In this document: piece by piece, positions 1 through 12,534 of the stretch
Numbering within the stretch: the first letter of the stretch is position 1
Layout: each line of letters opens with the position of its first letter
Assembly: GCA_030247855.1 (NCBI GenBank)
Contig: JAPDRN010000027.1
Coordinates: 1 to 64,000 of the forward strand
DNA length: 64,000 nt
Reading direction: 5' to 3'
Source of the DNA: Knufia peltigerae
Lineage: Eukaryota; Ascomycota; Eurotiomycetes; Chaetothyriales; Trichomeriaceae
Notes under the pieces: generated by a model
Databases searched by the model: none
What the model saw: the letters and a program-made list of their open reading frames with translations, nothing else
Told to the model about the DNA's origin: nothing
Program-made: the position numbers and the translations under genes

Positions 1-232
1 ACTTAGAGAGCTTAAGGAGTGTTAGCTCATAAAAGGGAGGTAAAGACCTCCTTATATAAGCGTAATTTGTAAAGGAGGTCTATATAGAAGGCTTTAGAAT
101 AGAATAAACTAGTGATTATAAATTAATAGTCTTATTATACTTAGCCTTACGCAGTGTGATTAGCCTTACGCAGGTTAACTAGTTAATACTTATAACTTTG
201 TGATAGAATAGCTAACATAGTCAACATTAACA
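1..232 (+). repeat. RIP-like dispersed repeat, copy 1
   Basis: This stretch aligns end to end with 10115-10340 in the same orientation. Both begin acttaRagagcttaaggagtg and both carry the pair of AGCCTTRCGC boxes near the 3' half. Most differences are C-to-T or G-to-A, with this copy being the more AT-rich, which is the signature of RIP in filamentous ascomycetes. The element class cannot be told. A solo LTR or the end of a degraded retroelement is possible, and the copy may extend left of the window. Confidence 0.7.
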
Positions 233-1396
233 AGATACTAGTCTAGTTATTTTGTTATCTTTACGGTTTCTCTTGACCAGAAATCATTCATTTGAAATGG
301 CAACATGGTGAGACTTATTTTCCCTTCGTTTCTGAACCTGAAAGCAGGGAGTTCGACTGCTGATCCTCTTCGAGAGCGAGTCCGTGGCTTGGTCGATTCT
401 CTTGCAGGAGAGCAAAGGTCAAAGGGAATGAAACAGATGTGATTCTCCGACCGATTTGCACCATAGACTGGCCACCTCAGGGAGTTCCTGCTTGAGGAAA
501 TGGAGTACTTGTGTATCTTTGGTATGTTCATCATTCATCCCTTTCAGCTGCATCCTTGGGAGACTTTGTAAAGGCAACATAATTCATCCTCTTGGTTATG
601 TAGCTTGGGTTCTCGCGCCGGCGAACAGAAGTGATGTTCAGAGGTTGTCGAGTGAAGCGTGAAGTGAGACATTGAAGGAAGAATAGGGCAGAGGCAGAAA
701 GGGATGGAGGGAGAGAGGAGAAGTGCACGGGCAGGAAGGCATAGAAAGGAAGAACGGAAAAGAACAGAAAGAGGCGACAGGATGAAAAGGTGAGTGGAGT
801 GGGGCCTGGCATCCCGCACTGACTACTTTTCGTTCTGCCTCGCCCTGACTCGTGCTGCAAAGGCCTCTGACGTACGTACTGGACAGTCGTGGGCCCCCTA
901 GGTGCCAGCATTTAACCCTACAAGCCAGCTCCCTCTCGACCTCGCCTTAATTCGCGCATGCGCCTCTATCATACGTACCTATTACAGAGAGTTCTCCCGC
1001 ACAGGATTCCTGGTGCCTGCCGGTACATCTCCTCGACGCCTTCTTCTGAAGCCAACCTGTCGCCACGAGCAAAATCCCGTGCTCCGCTGACTTCCGATGG
1101 TAGAAATGGAGAATCATCGAATACTACTACTGCATGATCGGCTCCTAAATGGCGTAATGATCAGCACCACGGTCTAGGCACCTGTACCCTGTACTTCTGT
1201 AGGAAACCCCGCAGCACACCAGCCCACAGACTGGGACCTTCGCCATTTCCCGCGCACAGTTTTAGCGTGGATATCCAACTCATTGGACTACCAAACTGCA
1301 AGATGGGCGTTGGGTTTCTCCTAGTGTCCTGTTTGTTCTCGACGGCAACTTTCTACCACTGCCAAGGCTAGGCATCCAGCATTGTTTCTTCAAATT

Positions 1397-4300
1397 ATGA
1401 AGCAGGACTTCCCACAATTCTCAGTCGGACCGGCACAAGTAACAATGTCGCAGCTCTCGAACAGCTCCGACCTCAGCTTTGGGCCGGCGTATGTTGGCCC
1501 CGATAGGAAGTTCGATTTCACCTTACTCTTCGAGGATACCATTTTGACCATAGTCCCATCGACGTTGTTCCTTGCTGCAGCCATAGCACGAGCAGCATGG
1601 CTTTTCAACAGTCCAAACAAGGTCGTCACGTCCTTGAGTCGGTCCGCAAAGCTAGTCAGTGAACCTGGCCCTCCACTTTAAGCTCATTAACAAATACAGG
1701 TATTGCTCTCAGCATTTGCTATGATACAGCTGGCCGTTCTACTCATCCGTACAACCAACTTGCAGGTGGCCACCAAAGCATCGGTCCCTGCCGCCACCCT
1801 TGACTTCGTTGTGGCATGTGTGCTCTTCATCTTATCGTGCTTCGACCACTCCCGATCAATTACCCCATCGCCCATCATAGGGCTCTACCTTCTCTTTTCC
1901 GTGGCATTTGACGCTGTCCGACTGCGAACCTGGTACCTAATCAGCGGCCATGCAGCAAAAGGAATCGCCCACTTACTTACACTCTCCCTGATCACCAAAC
2001 TTGGCGTTTTGGTCACTGAAGCCATCGAGAAGAGGGCAATCCTCCTCGAACCCTACCGAGATCTTCCTCCAGAGCAGACCAGTGGTATCTACAACAAATC
2101 AGTATTCTGGTGGGTGAATCCTCTACTCAAGCTGGGCTTCGATACCACACTACGAACCGAGGATCTCTTCACGCTTGATGAGGCGCTGTCTTCTGCGAGA
2201 CTTCACCGAAGATTCCAGCTGAAATGGTCGGAAAAGCGAGCGTATTCCAGCAACAGTCTCATGTACATGTCTGCTAGTGTGTTGAAGTGGGAGCTCTTCT
2301 GGTCTGCCATACCACGATTGCTGCTCTCCGCGACAAGATTCTCTCAGCCGTTTTTGATTCAAACAACCATCCGTTACGTGAGCGACAGAACAGATCAACC
2401 AGCATCTTATGGTTGGGGACTAGCAGCCGCATTCTTCTTGTCTTACTTCGCGGTGGCCATATTCACTGCAGCATATCAGCACCTAGCCAATCGCTACTGT
2501 ACCCAGCTACGTGGCGGCCTGCTGACGCTCCTTTACGACAAGACCATCAATCTCAGCCTGACTGCGGTCGATCGGGAAGCCGCAATGACTCTGATGTCCG
2601 CTGACACCAACCAGATGGTCGATGTCTTGCCGTTGCTTCACGATACATGGTGTGGAGTTCTTGATACCGCCGTTGCTATGTTCATCCTGTACTACTACCT
2701 TGGCTCCACGTGTTATGCACCGGCAATCGTCTACGTCATCCAGCTTGGAAGCACAGTCGGACTTGCCCGTGTCATTGCGCCGTTACAGAAGAAATGGCTT
2801 GATGCAGTACAAAAGCGCGTGTCGTTCACATCAGCACTGCTGAACTCGATACGAAATGTCAAATTGCTTGGACTTGGGGCAGTGGTTGAGAATCGTACAC
2901 ATGCCTTACGACTGGCTGAGATTGCTATTTGCAGAGCCTATCGCTTGGCAGACACAGGTAGAATCGTTGTTCAGAACGGAGCAAGCATATACGCTCCCTT
3001 TGCTACTTTTCTTGTTTATTACATCAAGTCGCTCCAATCTGGAGCCTCCCTGGACATTCCTACAGCCTTTGGAGTTCTGACTATTCTTCGAACCATGGAG
3101 GGGCCACTTAATCTTGTGATATTTGCGTCAGTCAGGCTTACTTCATCGCTATCCTGTTTCCAGCGTATTCAAGAATACCTTCTCTCCGACTCGCGCAATG
3201 ACAATCGTTTGTCTCTGCAAGATGTTTACGACTCGGAGGAATACTGGCAGCCACAGAGTTACTCAGATGCCATTTCACTCAGACGCATGAGTGTGTCCCG
3301 AAGCCCAGCGGACGATGCCATTGTCTTGAAAAATTGTTCGTTTGGTTGGGGGAGGGGCAGTGAGCCAGTCGTCAAGGACATCAACCTATCACTAAGCGTT
3401 GGATCCTTTACAATGATCATTGGTCCCGTCGGCTGTGGCAAGTCTACTCTTGTCAAAGGTATTCTCAGTGAAACACCACTTTCGCGTGGATTCGTCTATG
3501 TCAACAACAATGCCATCTCATTTGCAGACCAAGAGGCCTGGATTCAGAATGGTACAGTTAGAGATAATATTTGCGGAGCAAGCCAATTATCTGCCGACGC
3601 GCTCTGGTACGATGAAGTCATTGCTTGCTGCGGACTGACTGAAGATATTCAAAACTTCCCACGTGGCGACGGGACTATCGTCGGCTCAAAAGGACTCTCG
3701 CTGAGTGGTGGCCAAAAAGCTCGCTTGGCGCTTGCTCGTGCTGTCTATGCTAAAGCAGAAACTCTTATCCTTGACGATGTCTTTTCAGGCCTCGACAACG
3801 AGACCGAGGAGCTAATATTTCGCAGACTTCTTGCTCACAATGGGCCGCTGAGGCGATTGAAGACAACAGTGATCCTTGCCACACATGCCATCAGGCGTCT
3901 ACCCTACGCAGATATGATAATTTCGCTGGGCTCTGATGGCCGGGTGTCCGAAATTGGCAACTACCTCCAGCTCTCAATAAGTGGTGGGTACGTGCATAGT
4001 CTTAATGTGAATGTTAAGCAAGAGCAGCAAGCGGATGACGATACCCAACACACGCCATCTCGGAAGAAAGCTCACAAAGTGGAGGTCGATCTGGTGGCTG
4101 GTGATTCACGCGATGACTTGCTCAGACGCACCGGAGACTGGAGTACCTGGAAGCACTGGTTTAAATCTTGTGGATATCTCTCCAGTGCTCTCAGCGTAAC
4201 CTGGGGTTTCATTTGGATCGTCGCTGTTCAGATGCCGGGTATTTTGGTCAGAGTCTACTCCTCGAACAATACTTTGGTTGCTGGCGCTGCAGCAAGAACA

Positions 4301-5890
4301 TTCATAATCCTTTTCGGTATGATGGTCATCGTCGCTTCGGGTTCGGTAATCCTTCTCGTCTGGCAGATTCTTCTGGATATGCAACCACGAAGCTCGACTG
4401 CTCTTCATCTTAACCTGTTGCAGACGACTCTTAATGCGCCACTGTCTTTCTTTACAAAGACAGATATCGGCTCCATTACGAATCGTTTCAGTCAAGATCT
4501 CAATCTTGTCGATATGGAGGTTCCCTTCTCTTGGGCGGATTTTGTACTCAGTTTCGTTGCGGCCGTGACCGGCATCGGTCTAATGGTCGCTTCTGGCTCT
4601 GGATACTTCGCCACGACCGTCCCCGTTCTTCTCGGGGTGATGTACACTATACAAAAATACTACCTTCGCACGAGTCGACAAATGCGTCTCCTGGACATCG
4701 AAGAGAAAGCACCCCTATACACTCAGTTTGGCGAGACAGCGTCAGGCTTGGCAACGATTCGTGCCTTCGGCTGGGCTGACAAGTTCACAGAGAAGAATAT
4801 CGAGCTCCTCGACCAGAGCCAGCGTCCCTTTTACCTCCTTCTGTGCATCCAGCGATGGCTCACTCTCGTCCTGGACTTTGTCGTCACCGCTCTCGTCACC
4901 ACTCTAATGATCGTTGTAGTCGCGACCCGGGACTCAATCGACCCAGCCATGGTTGGCGTTGGCCTGCTCTCAGCCGTCGGCCTCAGCCAGTCCCTCACCA
5001 ACGTGATTCGCACCTGGACGATGATGGAGACGTCTATCGGTGCTATAGGCAGGATCAGGGAGTACACGAAATCCACCCCATCCGAACACAAAGCCATCGA
5101 ATGCGACGACCCACGCCCATCATGGCCAGAGAACGGCGCTGTGGCTTTCAAAGACTTTGGTGCTAGCTACTCCGTCGAGTCCGACTTGGTTCTCAACAAT
5201 ATCGACCTTGCCATCGCGTCCGAAGAGAAGGTCGGCATTTGCGGTCGCTCGGGTAGCGGCAAGTCTTCTGCCCTGGCATCACTGTTTCACATGCTCGAAT
5301 ACCGTAGTGGCAACATCATGATCGACGACGTGGACATCGCGCATATTCCCCGTGAGACGTTGCGTGGGCGTATCAATGTCATTCCGCAGGAACCCTGGTG
5401 GATTACCACAGAGTCCGTCCGGTTCAATATGGACCCTTGGAGCTCCATCCCACATACTGCAACAAAAGGCGGGGCCTCGCTACCCTCAGCCGACCGTGAC
5501 GAAGCCTTTATCTCCGCCCTGGCCCTCTGCAACGTCTGGCCGGCCATCCAAGCTAAGGGCGGACTAGACGCAACCATGGCGCCAGACTTCTTGTCTCATG
5601 GCCAGCGACAACTGTTCTGCCTGGCACGAGCAATGCTGCGGCAGAGTAGGATTATAGTGTTGGACGAATGCAGTGCCAGTGTGGATGTGCGAACTGATGA
5701 GCTGATGCAGAAGATTATCCGGAGGCATTTTCAGGCGTGTACGATCATTGCCGTGGCGCATCGACTCAATACCATCGCGGACTTTGATCGCGTGTGCGTA
5801 TTGGGGCAGGGGAAGGTGATTGAGTTGGGAAGTCCTGGGGCATTGAGGAAGGTTCAGCAAGGGAGGTGGCGGGAGTTGTTGGAGTTGTAG
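1397..5890 (+). CDS. ABCC-type (MRP-like) full-length ABC transporter
   Basis: A membrane ATPase of the ABCC subfamily, likely exporting drugs, conjugates or secondary metabolites; the substrate is unknown. I read two exons, 1397-1654 and 1700-5890, joined by a 45-bp GTCAGT..CAG intron, giving about 1482 residues, the usual length. The order is TMD0, TMD1, NBD1, TMD2, NBD2. NBD1 has Walker A GPVGCGKST near residue 661, signature LSGGQ near 753 and Walker B LILDDVFSGLD. NBD2 has Walker A GRSGSGKSS near 1267, signature LSHGQRQ near 1384 and Walker B IIVLDECSASVD. The N-terminus, with an FGP box and a following hydrophobic segment, matches fungal ABCC proteins. ATG 1445 is an alternative start 16 codons downstream. 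The gene lies between two copies of a RIP-like repeat. It shares the interval with GH32 but is oriented tail to tail with it. Confidence 0.93.
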
Positions 5891-6407
5891 GGAACAGGTG
5901 GATGGTCATGGCTCGACCGGTACGGATGTGGAAAGTTTCGAAGCCTGAAATTGATAATGGTGTATGATAGTCAGTGGGTTCCAAAAATTGGGCAGTGCTA
6001 CTGAAGTTCAGGAAAACTAATTGCTGTGGCGATGATGCTCACAAAAATTATTCTCATTGTACTTTGACGAGCTTAATATCACTACTTGAATACGTGTTAC
6101 CCCTGAGTTGCACAGCGGGTATTAAACGACCAAATTCCTATATCAAGCCTGTTAAAGTTTGAACATCCTAGCCTTTCCTGAAGATGGATTCGATTTCATG
6201 GTGGCAATGCATGGCGCCAAACTTAGTTCGCTCCCAACTCCCAGCTTACGGTGTTCGGGTCCCGTATTTCTTAATTGGTTTCACCAATCTAGGGTAGACT
6301 TAGGCACGAACGCATTGCTATTCAGGGAACGATGAAGTCTGGAAACCGGAAAATGTGGACAGTTAAAACTCGGCAGTTAGGGAAAGGGGACATCGATTGG
6401 GCTTACT
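5891..6407. other. Intergenic, convergent gene ends
   Basis: About 0.5 kb between the stop codons of the ABC transporter and the GH32 gene. I see no gene here. It should hold both 3' untranslated regions. Confidence 0.6.
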
Positions 6408-8097
6408 CTAAGCTTGGTAATCGGTTATATTCCCTGTCACAATCCCGCTGGCGTCTTCCAATGACGCCCAAGCGCTATTCAAGCCATACACCGCCGCATT
6501 CACTCTTACTCCTGGATTTAAACCGCTTGAGGTGATCTCTATGGTGTCAAGCGCCTGCTCAGGGAAGAATGAGACGGTGGCGGAAGATTCCCCGCCGTTT
6601 ATAAAAACTTCTAGAATGCTCCGATCGATTACTCCCTCAACACTCCAGCTGAGTGAAGAGGCCGAAGGGTTATATGGGCAGCTTGTTGAAAATTTGTCAG
6701 TGAAGAATGGGTTGTCAAACCCCTTCACATTACCCCTGTCAATGAAGAAGGCGCTATCTGGGGCAAGAAAGTAACCTGCGCGCAACGATTCGCCTGAGCG
6801 GGATGACCGAAAGGTGAAGTTTGCGGTGCCTGTGATGTTGACGACAGGTATGTTGGTAATGTTGATTTGGAAGTAGAGGGCACCGGATGAAACAGTAGAA
6901 TAAGAAACATCGACGGAACCATTGCCCATGCTCTTATCAATGAGTGCTGTGGCGTCAGTCACAGCCGACAGATCATACGGCGCGGATACCAGATCATAAC
7001 CCACTCGGGTGATATTCTTCAAATAGTTGACTCGTGGAAGCGACATGGATGAACGCCAGCCTTCTAACGGACCAGTGGGGACAACTTGCGAGTACTGCCA
7101 GTTGCTCGTCCAGGCAAGTGATATTTGGTTTTGGTCGCCGGGGATACCGTAGAAGAACTGGCCCGCATAATTGTCTTTCCCAAAATCGCTGATTCGAGCT
7201 GCGCCATCAACAGGAGTGAAGACAGTTCCATTGAAAGAGCCTGGGAAATACTGTGTTATGGAGCCACCGATAGGAGCGCCGGGGTTGATGCTAACTGCGA
7301 GCACATACATGGGTTCTGTTTGGCCTTCCATTGGTATCTCCACCAGATTGGGACATTCGTATTGGTCGCCTAGGAGGCCATGATGGGAAAAATTGGAGAC
7401 GTGTTGCCATTCTTTGAGATTGTCGGATGTGAAGAACCCTATCGTGAGAGCCTGGGCATATGATACAACCATTACCCACTGCTGGGTAGGTGCATACCAG
7501 CTAACTTTGGGATCTCGGAACTGGCTCGAGTTGTCGCTGAGGACCGGATTTCCGGGATAAGATTGAAAAGTGTACCCCCCGTCGGTGGAGTACGACAAGG
7601 CCTGAGTTTGCGAGGTGGGAGTGTTAATGGTGTAGATGGCAACCACACCATTGTTCTGGTGCGGGAAGAAACCAGAAGTATTGTTCACGTCGACTATGGC
7701 CGAGCCCGAATAAATGTTGGAGTTTTCATTAGGAGGAAATATAGCAATCGGTTGGTTGATCCAGTGATATAGGTCTTGAGACGTGGCGTGGCCCCAGTGT
7801 TGGTTACCCGCGGTCGTGGAAGTCGGATTGTCTATGCCAGTTAGTCTGCAATTTCTCGTCGAGCACCGACTTACATTGATAGTATAGGTGATAGGTTCCA
7901 TTTGCATCCACGAACATGCCATTGGGGTCATTCATAAAGTCTTTGGGAGGAGAGAAATGGACTTGTGGCCGGAGAGCTCCGCTGTAATTCCCAGGGATTG
8001 GAACTCCAGTAGGGACAGAAGGCTCTGCATATTTGGACTGCTGAGATAGGGCCTGAGGAACAAAGGCAGCGCAGGCGATGATAATAGAGCGGATCAT
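6408..8097 (-). CDS. Secreted GH32 beta-fructofuranosidase (invertase/inulinase/levanase family)
   Basis: Hydrolyses terminal fructosyl bonds in sucrose, inulin or levan outside the cell. Two exons, 8097-7875 and 7831-6408, are joined by a 43-bp GTAAGT..TAG intron with a phase 1 junction restoring YYQYNPTST, for 548 residues. Residues 1-19 form a signal peptide (MIRSIIIACAAFVPQALSQ). The three GH32 catalytic boxes are present: NDPNG at 56-60 (Asp57 nucleophile), RDP at 180-182 (transition-state stabiliser) and EC at 233-234 (Glu233 acid/base). The YSGSAIVDVNNTSGF stretch is typical of the fungal fructosidase fold. Whether it prefers sucrose, inulin or levan cannot be read from sequence. Several N-x-S/T sites fit a secreted glycoprotein. 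A decayed sugar transporter lies about 1.1 kb beyond its start. Confidence 0.93.
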
Positions 8098-9172
8098 GAT
8101 GGATGGTAATAGGAATGAGTCTCGACGATTCTTTCTGAACTCTTGCGCTCTTCTTCAGAGGGGCTGTAGAATTAAAGTAGATATGATCCTCTTTCTGGCG
8201 TTGTAATAGAAGTTTCTTTTTGTTCGGGGTTATCACCGCCCTGGAGGGAAGACTGTTCTTGCAATAGGGGTGGGTTTTGTATTTGCTTATGGGCAGTTGA
8301 AGCATGAAGTGAATTGTTACTCGTGTGGGTAATATTACACCAGAAATAGTGCTGTAGGCTGCAAATAGTTAAATACGGCTTAAAAAGCCGCCTGTCCGCA
8401 CTTAGTTTGGTCGGTTCCGCGAATCACATTCAAAAGTATGACGTAGTACCTGAGATCCTCCGGTGATACGCATTCTTTTGCTGCCAATACTAAGTCTCTA
8501 CAAAGGGAGTCGAACCATCCCCTTCTGGAGAGTCTCAAGGCACGCGGGACAACTTGGTAAATAGCTCGAATCGCGGAGCCTGCTCCGTGTCGTTGCCAAC
8601 TTCGCCAGGAGAACAAACTTATTTTGCCGAGGTTGCTCTTCTTAACTGTTTATGCGACTTTTCGACGAACGAGAAATCGTAATTTGAATTTTGAGCACCA
8701 CAAAATTCTATTAGCTTTCTCTCCATTATAGGACAATGGGGACCCCAGTAAAGGGCGTCGATAGAAGCTCTAGCGTCGGCTATCTTGACCAATAGCCGAC
8801 ACCGTAGCTAGGATCAACTTGAGAATGAATCTCTCGGACCCTTAAGCTCGGCACGGCGTGGAATTTTTAGGCCGACGATTTCACCGAGGTCGTCTCACAA
8901 TCACGTTTAGTTTTGCTCGAGCAGTGTAGGTAGACCCTAGCTACTATTGAAGCCGACGCGGAGATCCTGGTAGGGTGGGGTGGGTAGCGTGGGTTTCCAT
9001 GCCGAACAATTTGAGCAGCTAATGCTCACGCGCTCTCAGAGTAGGATGGTGAGGCTTCTCATGCCAGTGTCTAGTGCACGGTGTGTGAAGCTTCAACGCG
9101 CTATAGCGACTCAACTTGTCGGATGTAGAGTGATTGCAAGCTTGCTTTGTGGATAAGAGCCAATATTTCGCG
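8098..9172. other. GH32 upstream region, no confident gene
   Basis: Holds the promoter of the GH32 gene at its left end. A 78-codon open frame on the minus strand at 8380-8616 has no recognisable homology and no splice context that extends it. I see nothing else I can support. Confidence 0.5.
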
Positions 9173-9420
9173 CCAGTCGTTAGCCTTGGCTGTTACCAGT
9201 GGACGAGTAAGTATTAGTATCTCATAGCCTATCCGTCGAAAGGGCTTTAAGACTTGGTACCGTGTTGCTGACTTGAACTTGCGCAGTCACCATCGGGCTC
9301 TTCCTTGCCACAAGCGTTCTCAATTCCGCAAAGGACCGCAACGATACTGGATCTTACTGGATTCCTATTGCCGTCCAGTCTGCGTGGGCTTACGAGCTAT
9401 TAAGCCTTGCGATTGTGTGA
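9173..9420 (+). pseudogene. Remnant of an MFS sugar transporter
   Basis: Joining GCYQWT before a GTAAGT donor at 9207 to the sequence after a CAG acceptor at 9286 (80-bp intron) gives GCYQWTITIGLFLATSV, followed by a KDRNDTGSYWIPIAVQ stretch. That matches the segment of fungal hexose/maltose permeases usually written GCYQWxITIGLxLA..RNDTGSYxIPIAxQ. The frame then stops at 9418-9420, where an intact permease would continue for several hundred residues. I find no other transmembrane part nearby, so this is a fragment with a fossil intron. It sits between the GH32 gene and a RIP-like element, and the RIP-like decay next to it may explain the loss. Confidence 0.72.
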
Positions 9421-9540
9421 GAGTCAAAGACGAGGCCTTTCTAGTGGGTCCAGTTATAGATGTCAGTAATGACGGTTACCATCGTCCGGCTTATCTTGTG
9501 CGTCTGCTAATCCTTCTTACGTCGCTTATCTATATGTAAC

Positions 9541-10114
9541 ATGCGGTCTACATCATCTAAAAGTTTCTTTATCTTGGTTTAATGGTAAATATTAGGCTTA
9601 AGGCCTAAATCTTTACTCTTTTCTTTCTCATTAGCTAGTCTCTTTAATCTTATATTATACTTATAATTAAAGAATAATAATCTTAATAACTAAATATCTT
9701 TTAATTAGTCATAATAGAGCTTCTTCTAATGTTACTTTTTTTTCTTAATCGCATTTAAACTTGAAAATATTAGTAGACTTTTCTTAGATTATAATATTAT
9801 TAAAAATTTAATGATTATTAGTGTTATCTTTAGGATCTATATTAGCCCTAATTAATTAGTTTTTATAAAGAAATCTTCACTTTAGTTTAGGATTTTTTAG
9901 TTATAAAGATAATATTTTAAATCTCACTTTAAAAGATAACTTTATATCTAATTAAAGATATTAGTATAAAGAGATATATTATTAATGAATAAGAGTATTA
10001 TTATCTAATATTTATACTTTATATCAAAAGAACTAGGTCATATCGTAATAGGGAAGAGTATAGCGTAATAGACCTTTATTAATGAGTGACTAGCTAAGTG
10101 ATAGCTAAATAAGG
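9541..10114. mobile_element. AT-rich, RIP-degraded element body
   Basis: A run of very AT-rich sequence dense in TTA, TAA and TTAT words, with no open frame, ending directly at the repeat copy at 10115. The sharp change of composition against the flanks and the RIP-like repeat at its edge suggest a mutated transposon. No domain survives, so its class is unknown. Confidence 0.6.
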
Positions 10115-10340
10115 ACTTAAAGAGCTTAAGGAGTGAAAAGCCCATGAAGGGGGGTAAAGACCTCCTTATATAGACATAAAGGAGAGCCTATATAGAAGGC
10201 TTTAGAACAGAATAGACTATTGATTATAAATCAATAGTCTTACCATACTCAGCCTTGCGCAGTGTGCTCAGCCTTACGCGGGTCAACTGGTCGACACTTT
10301 GAACTTAGAATAGTTAATATAGTCAACACTTTACTAAGTA
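10115..10340 (+). repeat. RIP-like dispersed repeat, copy 2
   Basis: Direct copy of 1-232 and the less mutated of the two: where copy 1 has TTATTATACTTAGCC this copy has TTACCATACTCAGCC. It contains an internal pair of AGCCTTRCGC boxes about 20 bp apart. It could be the LTR or terminal part of the AT-rich element on its left. Confidence 0.7.
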
Positions 10341-12534
10341 TTCTTATGTCCGCTTTTTATTCGAACTTACTGTATAACATTAAAAAATGTTTTCTTAACT
10401 GATGTGAAGAGTCATTAAGACGTTAACATTATGCAAAGCATTCTAGATGGATCTCGTACGGATAGAACAAAAGTTTCACTAGGTTTGATAAGAGACTACT
10501 GTAACAAGTGAGCATTAGCTCATAGCAGAAGAAATGATCTTTACGCGCGGAGTAGCCCCTGCGTGACATATCACAGACTTGGCTCCCCGCTCCCGCACCA
10601 CTGCAGGATTATCCCAGACCGCACACGTAAGAACTGGCATTCTGTGTTCTTAAGTACCATTCTAGCGTCGAACTACTGCACATTAGGTTCTAGTAGATCC
10701 ATATTTAGAGTTTCGTACGAGCTCGTGCGAGAGGCTTCCTGTTACATGGGGATCGCCCGAGGCCGAAGGAGAAACTTCCCGTCCGCAGATCTCTTGTTAG
10801 TATCAACGTCATTTCGACCGTGCGATAGCTATTGCGAAAACCTATAGCTCGAGCCATACGGTTAACCGTACTTGCGCTCTGCTCGCTCAATGACTCTGAC
10901 TCTTAGCTACTTGTCAGACCGAACGATGTTGAACAATACTGGGTTCGTCTGTTCGAATTTCGCAAAGCATCGGTCTCCACGTTGAAGATGCTCATCGCAC
11001 GGGTGTTGGGAATGCCCTGCCGCCACCAGAAATGTGTAGCCGAGCTTGGTACTCCATACTAGGACTCAAATCTCCTTCCCACAGATGCTTACCCACTCCT
11101 TGACGTGAGTTTCATCAACTAGTTCAATTTCTCGGTTGCCCAGCAATATGGTCGTTTTACAGCTCATTTATGTCTGACTGATCTCGATTTGGGAGACTGC
11201 AAGCACAGTACTATTGCCAGATGAATACTAGAGATAGAATGTAGACGCCCGAATTTTACCTTCACAAAGGTTTAAGGCACTTGTTGCGGGGACAATAAAT
11301 GCCTTGACCGATTGACTCTATGCCTCTTAACTATTGAAGTCGAACGTTGGGTCACTTAGGGTGACGGAGCTTCACGGCGTTGTTGATCATAGTACATCAA
11401 GAGACGTGCCAGCCTCCAGCGTTTTCACGCGAGAATACAAGCGAGCGAAGCAGATGGAGTCAAGCTCCAGGCGAGAAATGGATAGCCCGTAGCTAGCCCG
11501 TTTTGAACTACTGCAATTCAAAGTATTACACGTCGAAGGTGCCACCTTGGTAAATGCCTGTCTGGATGCCTAAGTGAGTTTTTGAGTGAGCTGGTACTCC
11601 GTACAACCGGGTATAGCGCTTGTCAATACGAATGCCTGGGTGGTGCTCCCTGTTTCCTATTATTCTTCCCGCAGCGTCTCTCGACAAGACCACTAACCTG
11701 GGATAGATAAGAATCGCTGTATATCGGAAATCTCGCTCCTTCACATCAGGACAAACAATAGCCTCCGATGTAAAGCCAGTAACTGGCGGATTCGCGTGAA
11801 CGACCTCCTGCATTTCCTAATGATTAGCGCTCCGTAACGGCTGCTCAGCTACCCCACATCCCGACCGAGAGCACGCACTGTGCATCCTGTATGTAGTCTC
11901 CATACTGAGTGGACTTGGTGTATTTGTAGGATGCAGGCTCACCCAGGATGCGTTCTGCTGTCACCGTCACCAGCGTTGACTTGACAGCCCCAGCGAAAAG
12001 CAATCCTAGAAATCCATCCGCTTTTGACTCTATGCCCCGCAGTATCCCCTTACAACGACCTCCCGCCCCGCTCACTTCAACCCCTTCTAGCGTTAGGTTA
12101 CAACAATAGCAGTAGACATGTATGACATGTTGAAGGCATTGGTATTGGGTTAACACAGACGCTTTCTAGCGACATCAAATGATCGCTCATACTCCCGAGT
12201 ACCTCTACCCTTACGCTTGTCCAAATATACGCCGTTCCTTTACCCACCATCGCTTTTAACATATTCTTTCCTGAGACCCATCTGTACAATCACAGCCCCA
12301 ACCGTCGTTCCGTCAATTATATCGCAAATGTCGAAATGGGCTTTGATTCCCGGAACTTTAAAACTAACAAAGGAAATAATAAGTAATTATGACCCCGTAG
12401 CACCTTGAAGCTGTGCAATTATCATTGTCATCTCTGAAAAGAATCAGGTATGTACCGTGAAATATATTCCTCGTTGAAAATGCTGGGCCTATATCAATGC
12501 AGTGTTTGTTCTAAATAGCCGTCAGGGCCGCTAC
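10341..12534. other. Gene-poor stretch of 2.2 kb
   Basis: No confident gene. It contains one possible two-exon remnant on the minus strand (listed separately) and one GTACTCCGTAC palindrome-like motif at 11594-11604. The right end holds the 3' side of the GATA factor gene. Confidence 0.5.
11526..12156 (-). CDS. Possible two-exon gene or gene fragment, unknown
   Basis: I do not recognise this. Two minus-strand open stretches, 12156-11845 and 11813-11526, can be joined in frame from a GTGGGG donor near 11845 to a GCAG acceptor near 11814. The joined end reads like ordinary protein, with mixed charged and hydrophobic residues ending in GIYQGGTFDV. The donor is poor, no start codon is convincing and no domain is visible. 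It may be a decayed gene or chance. Confidence 0.22.
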
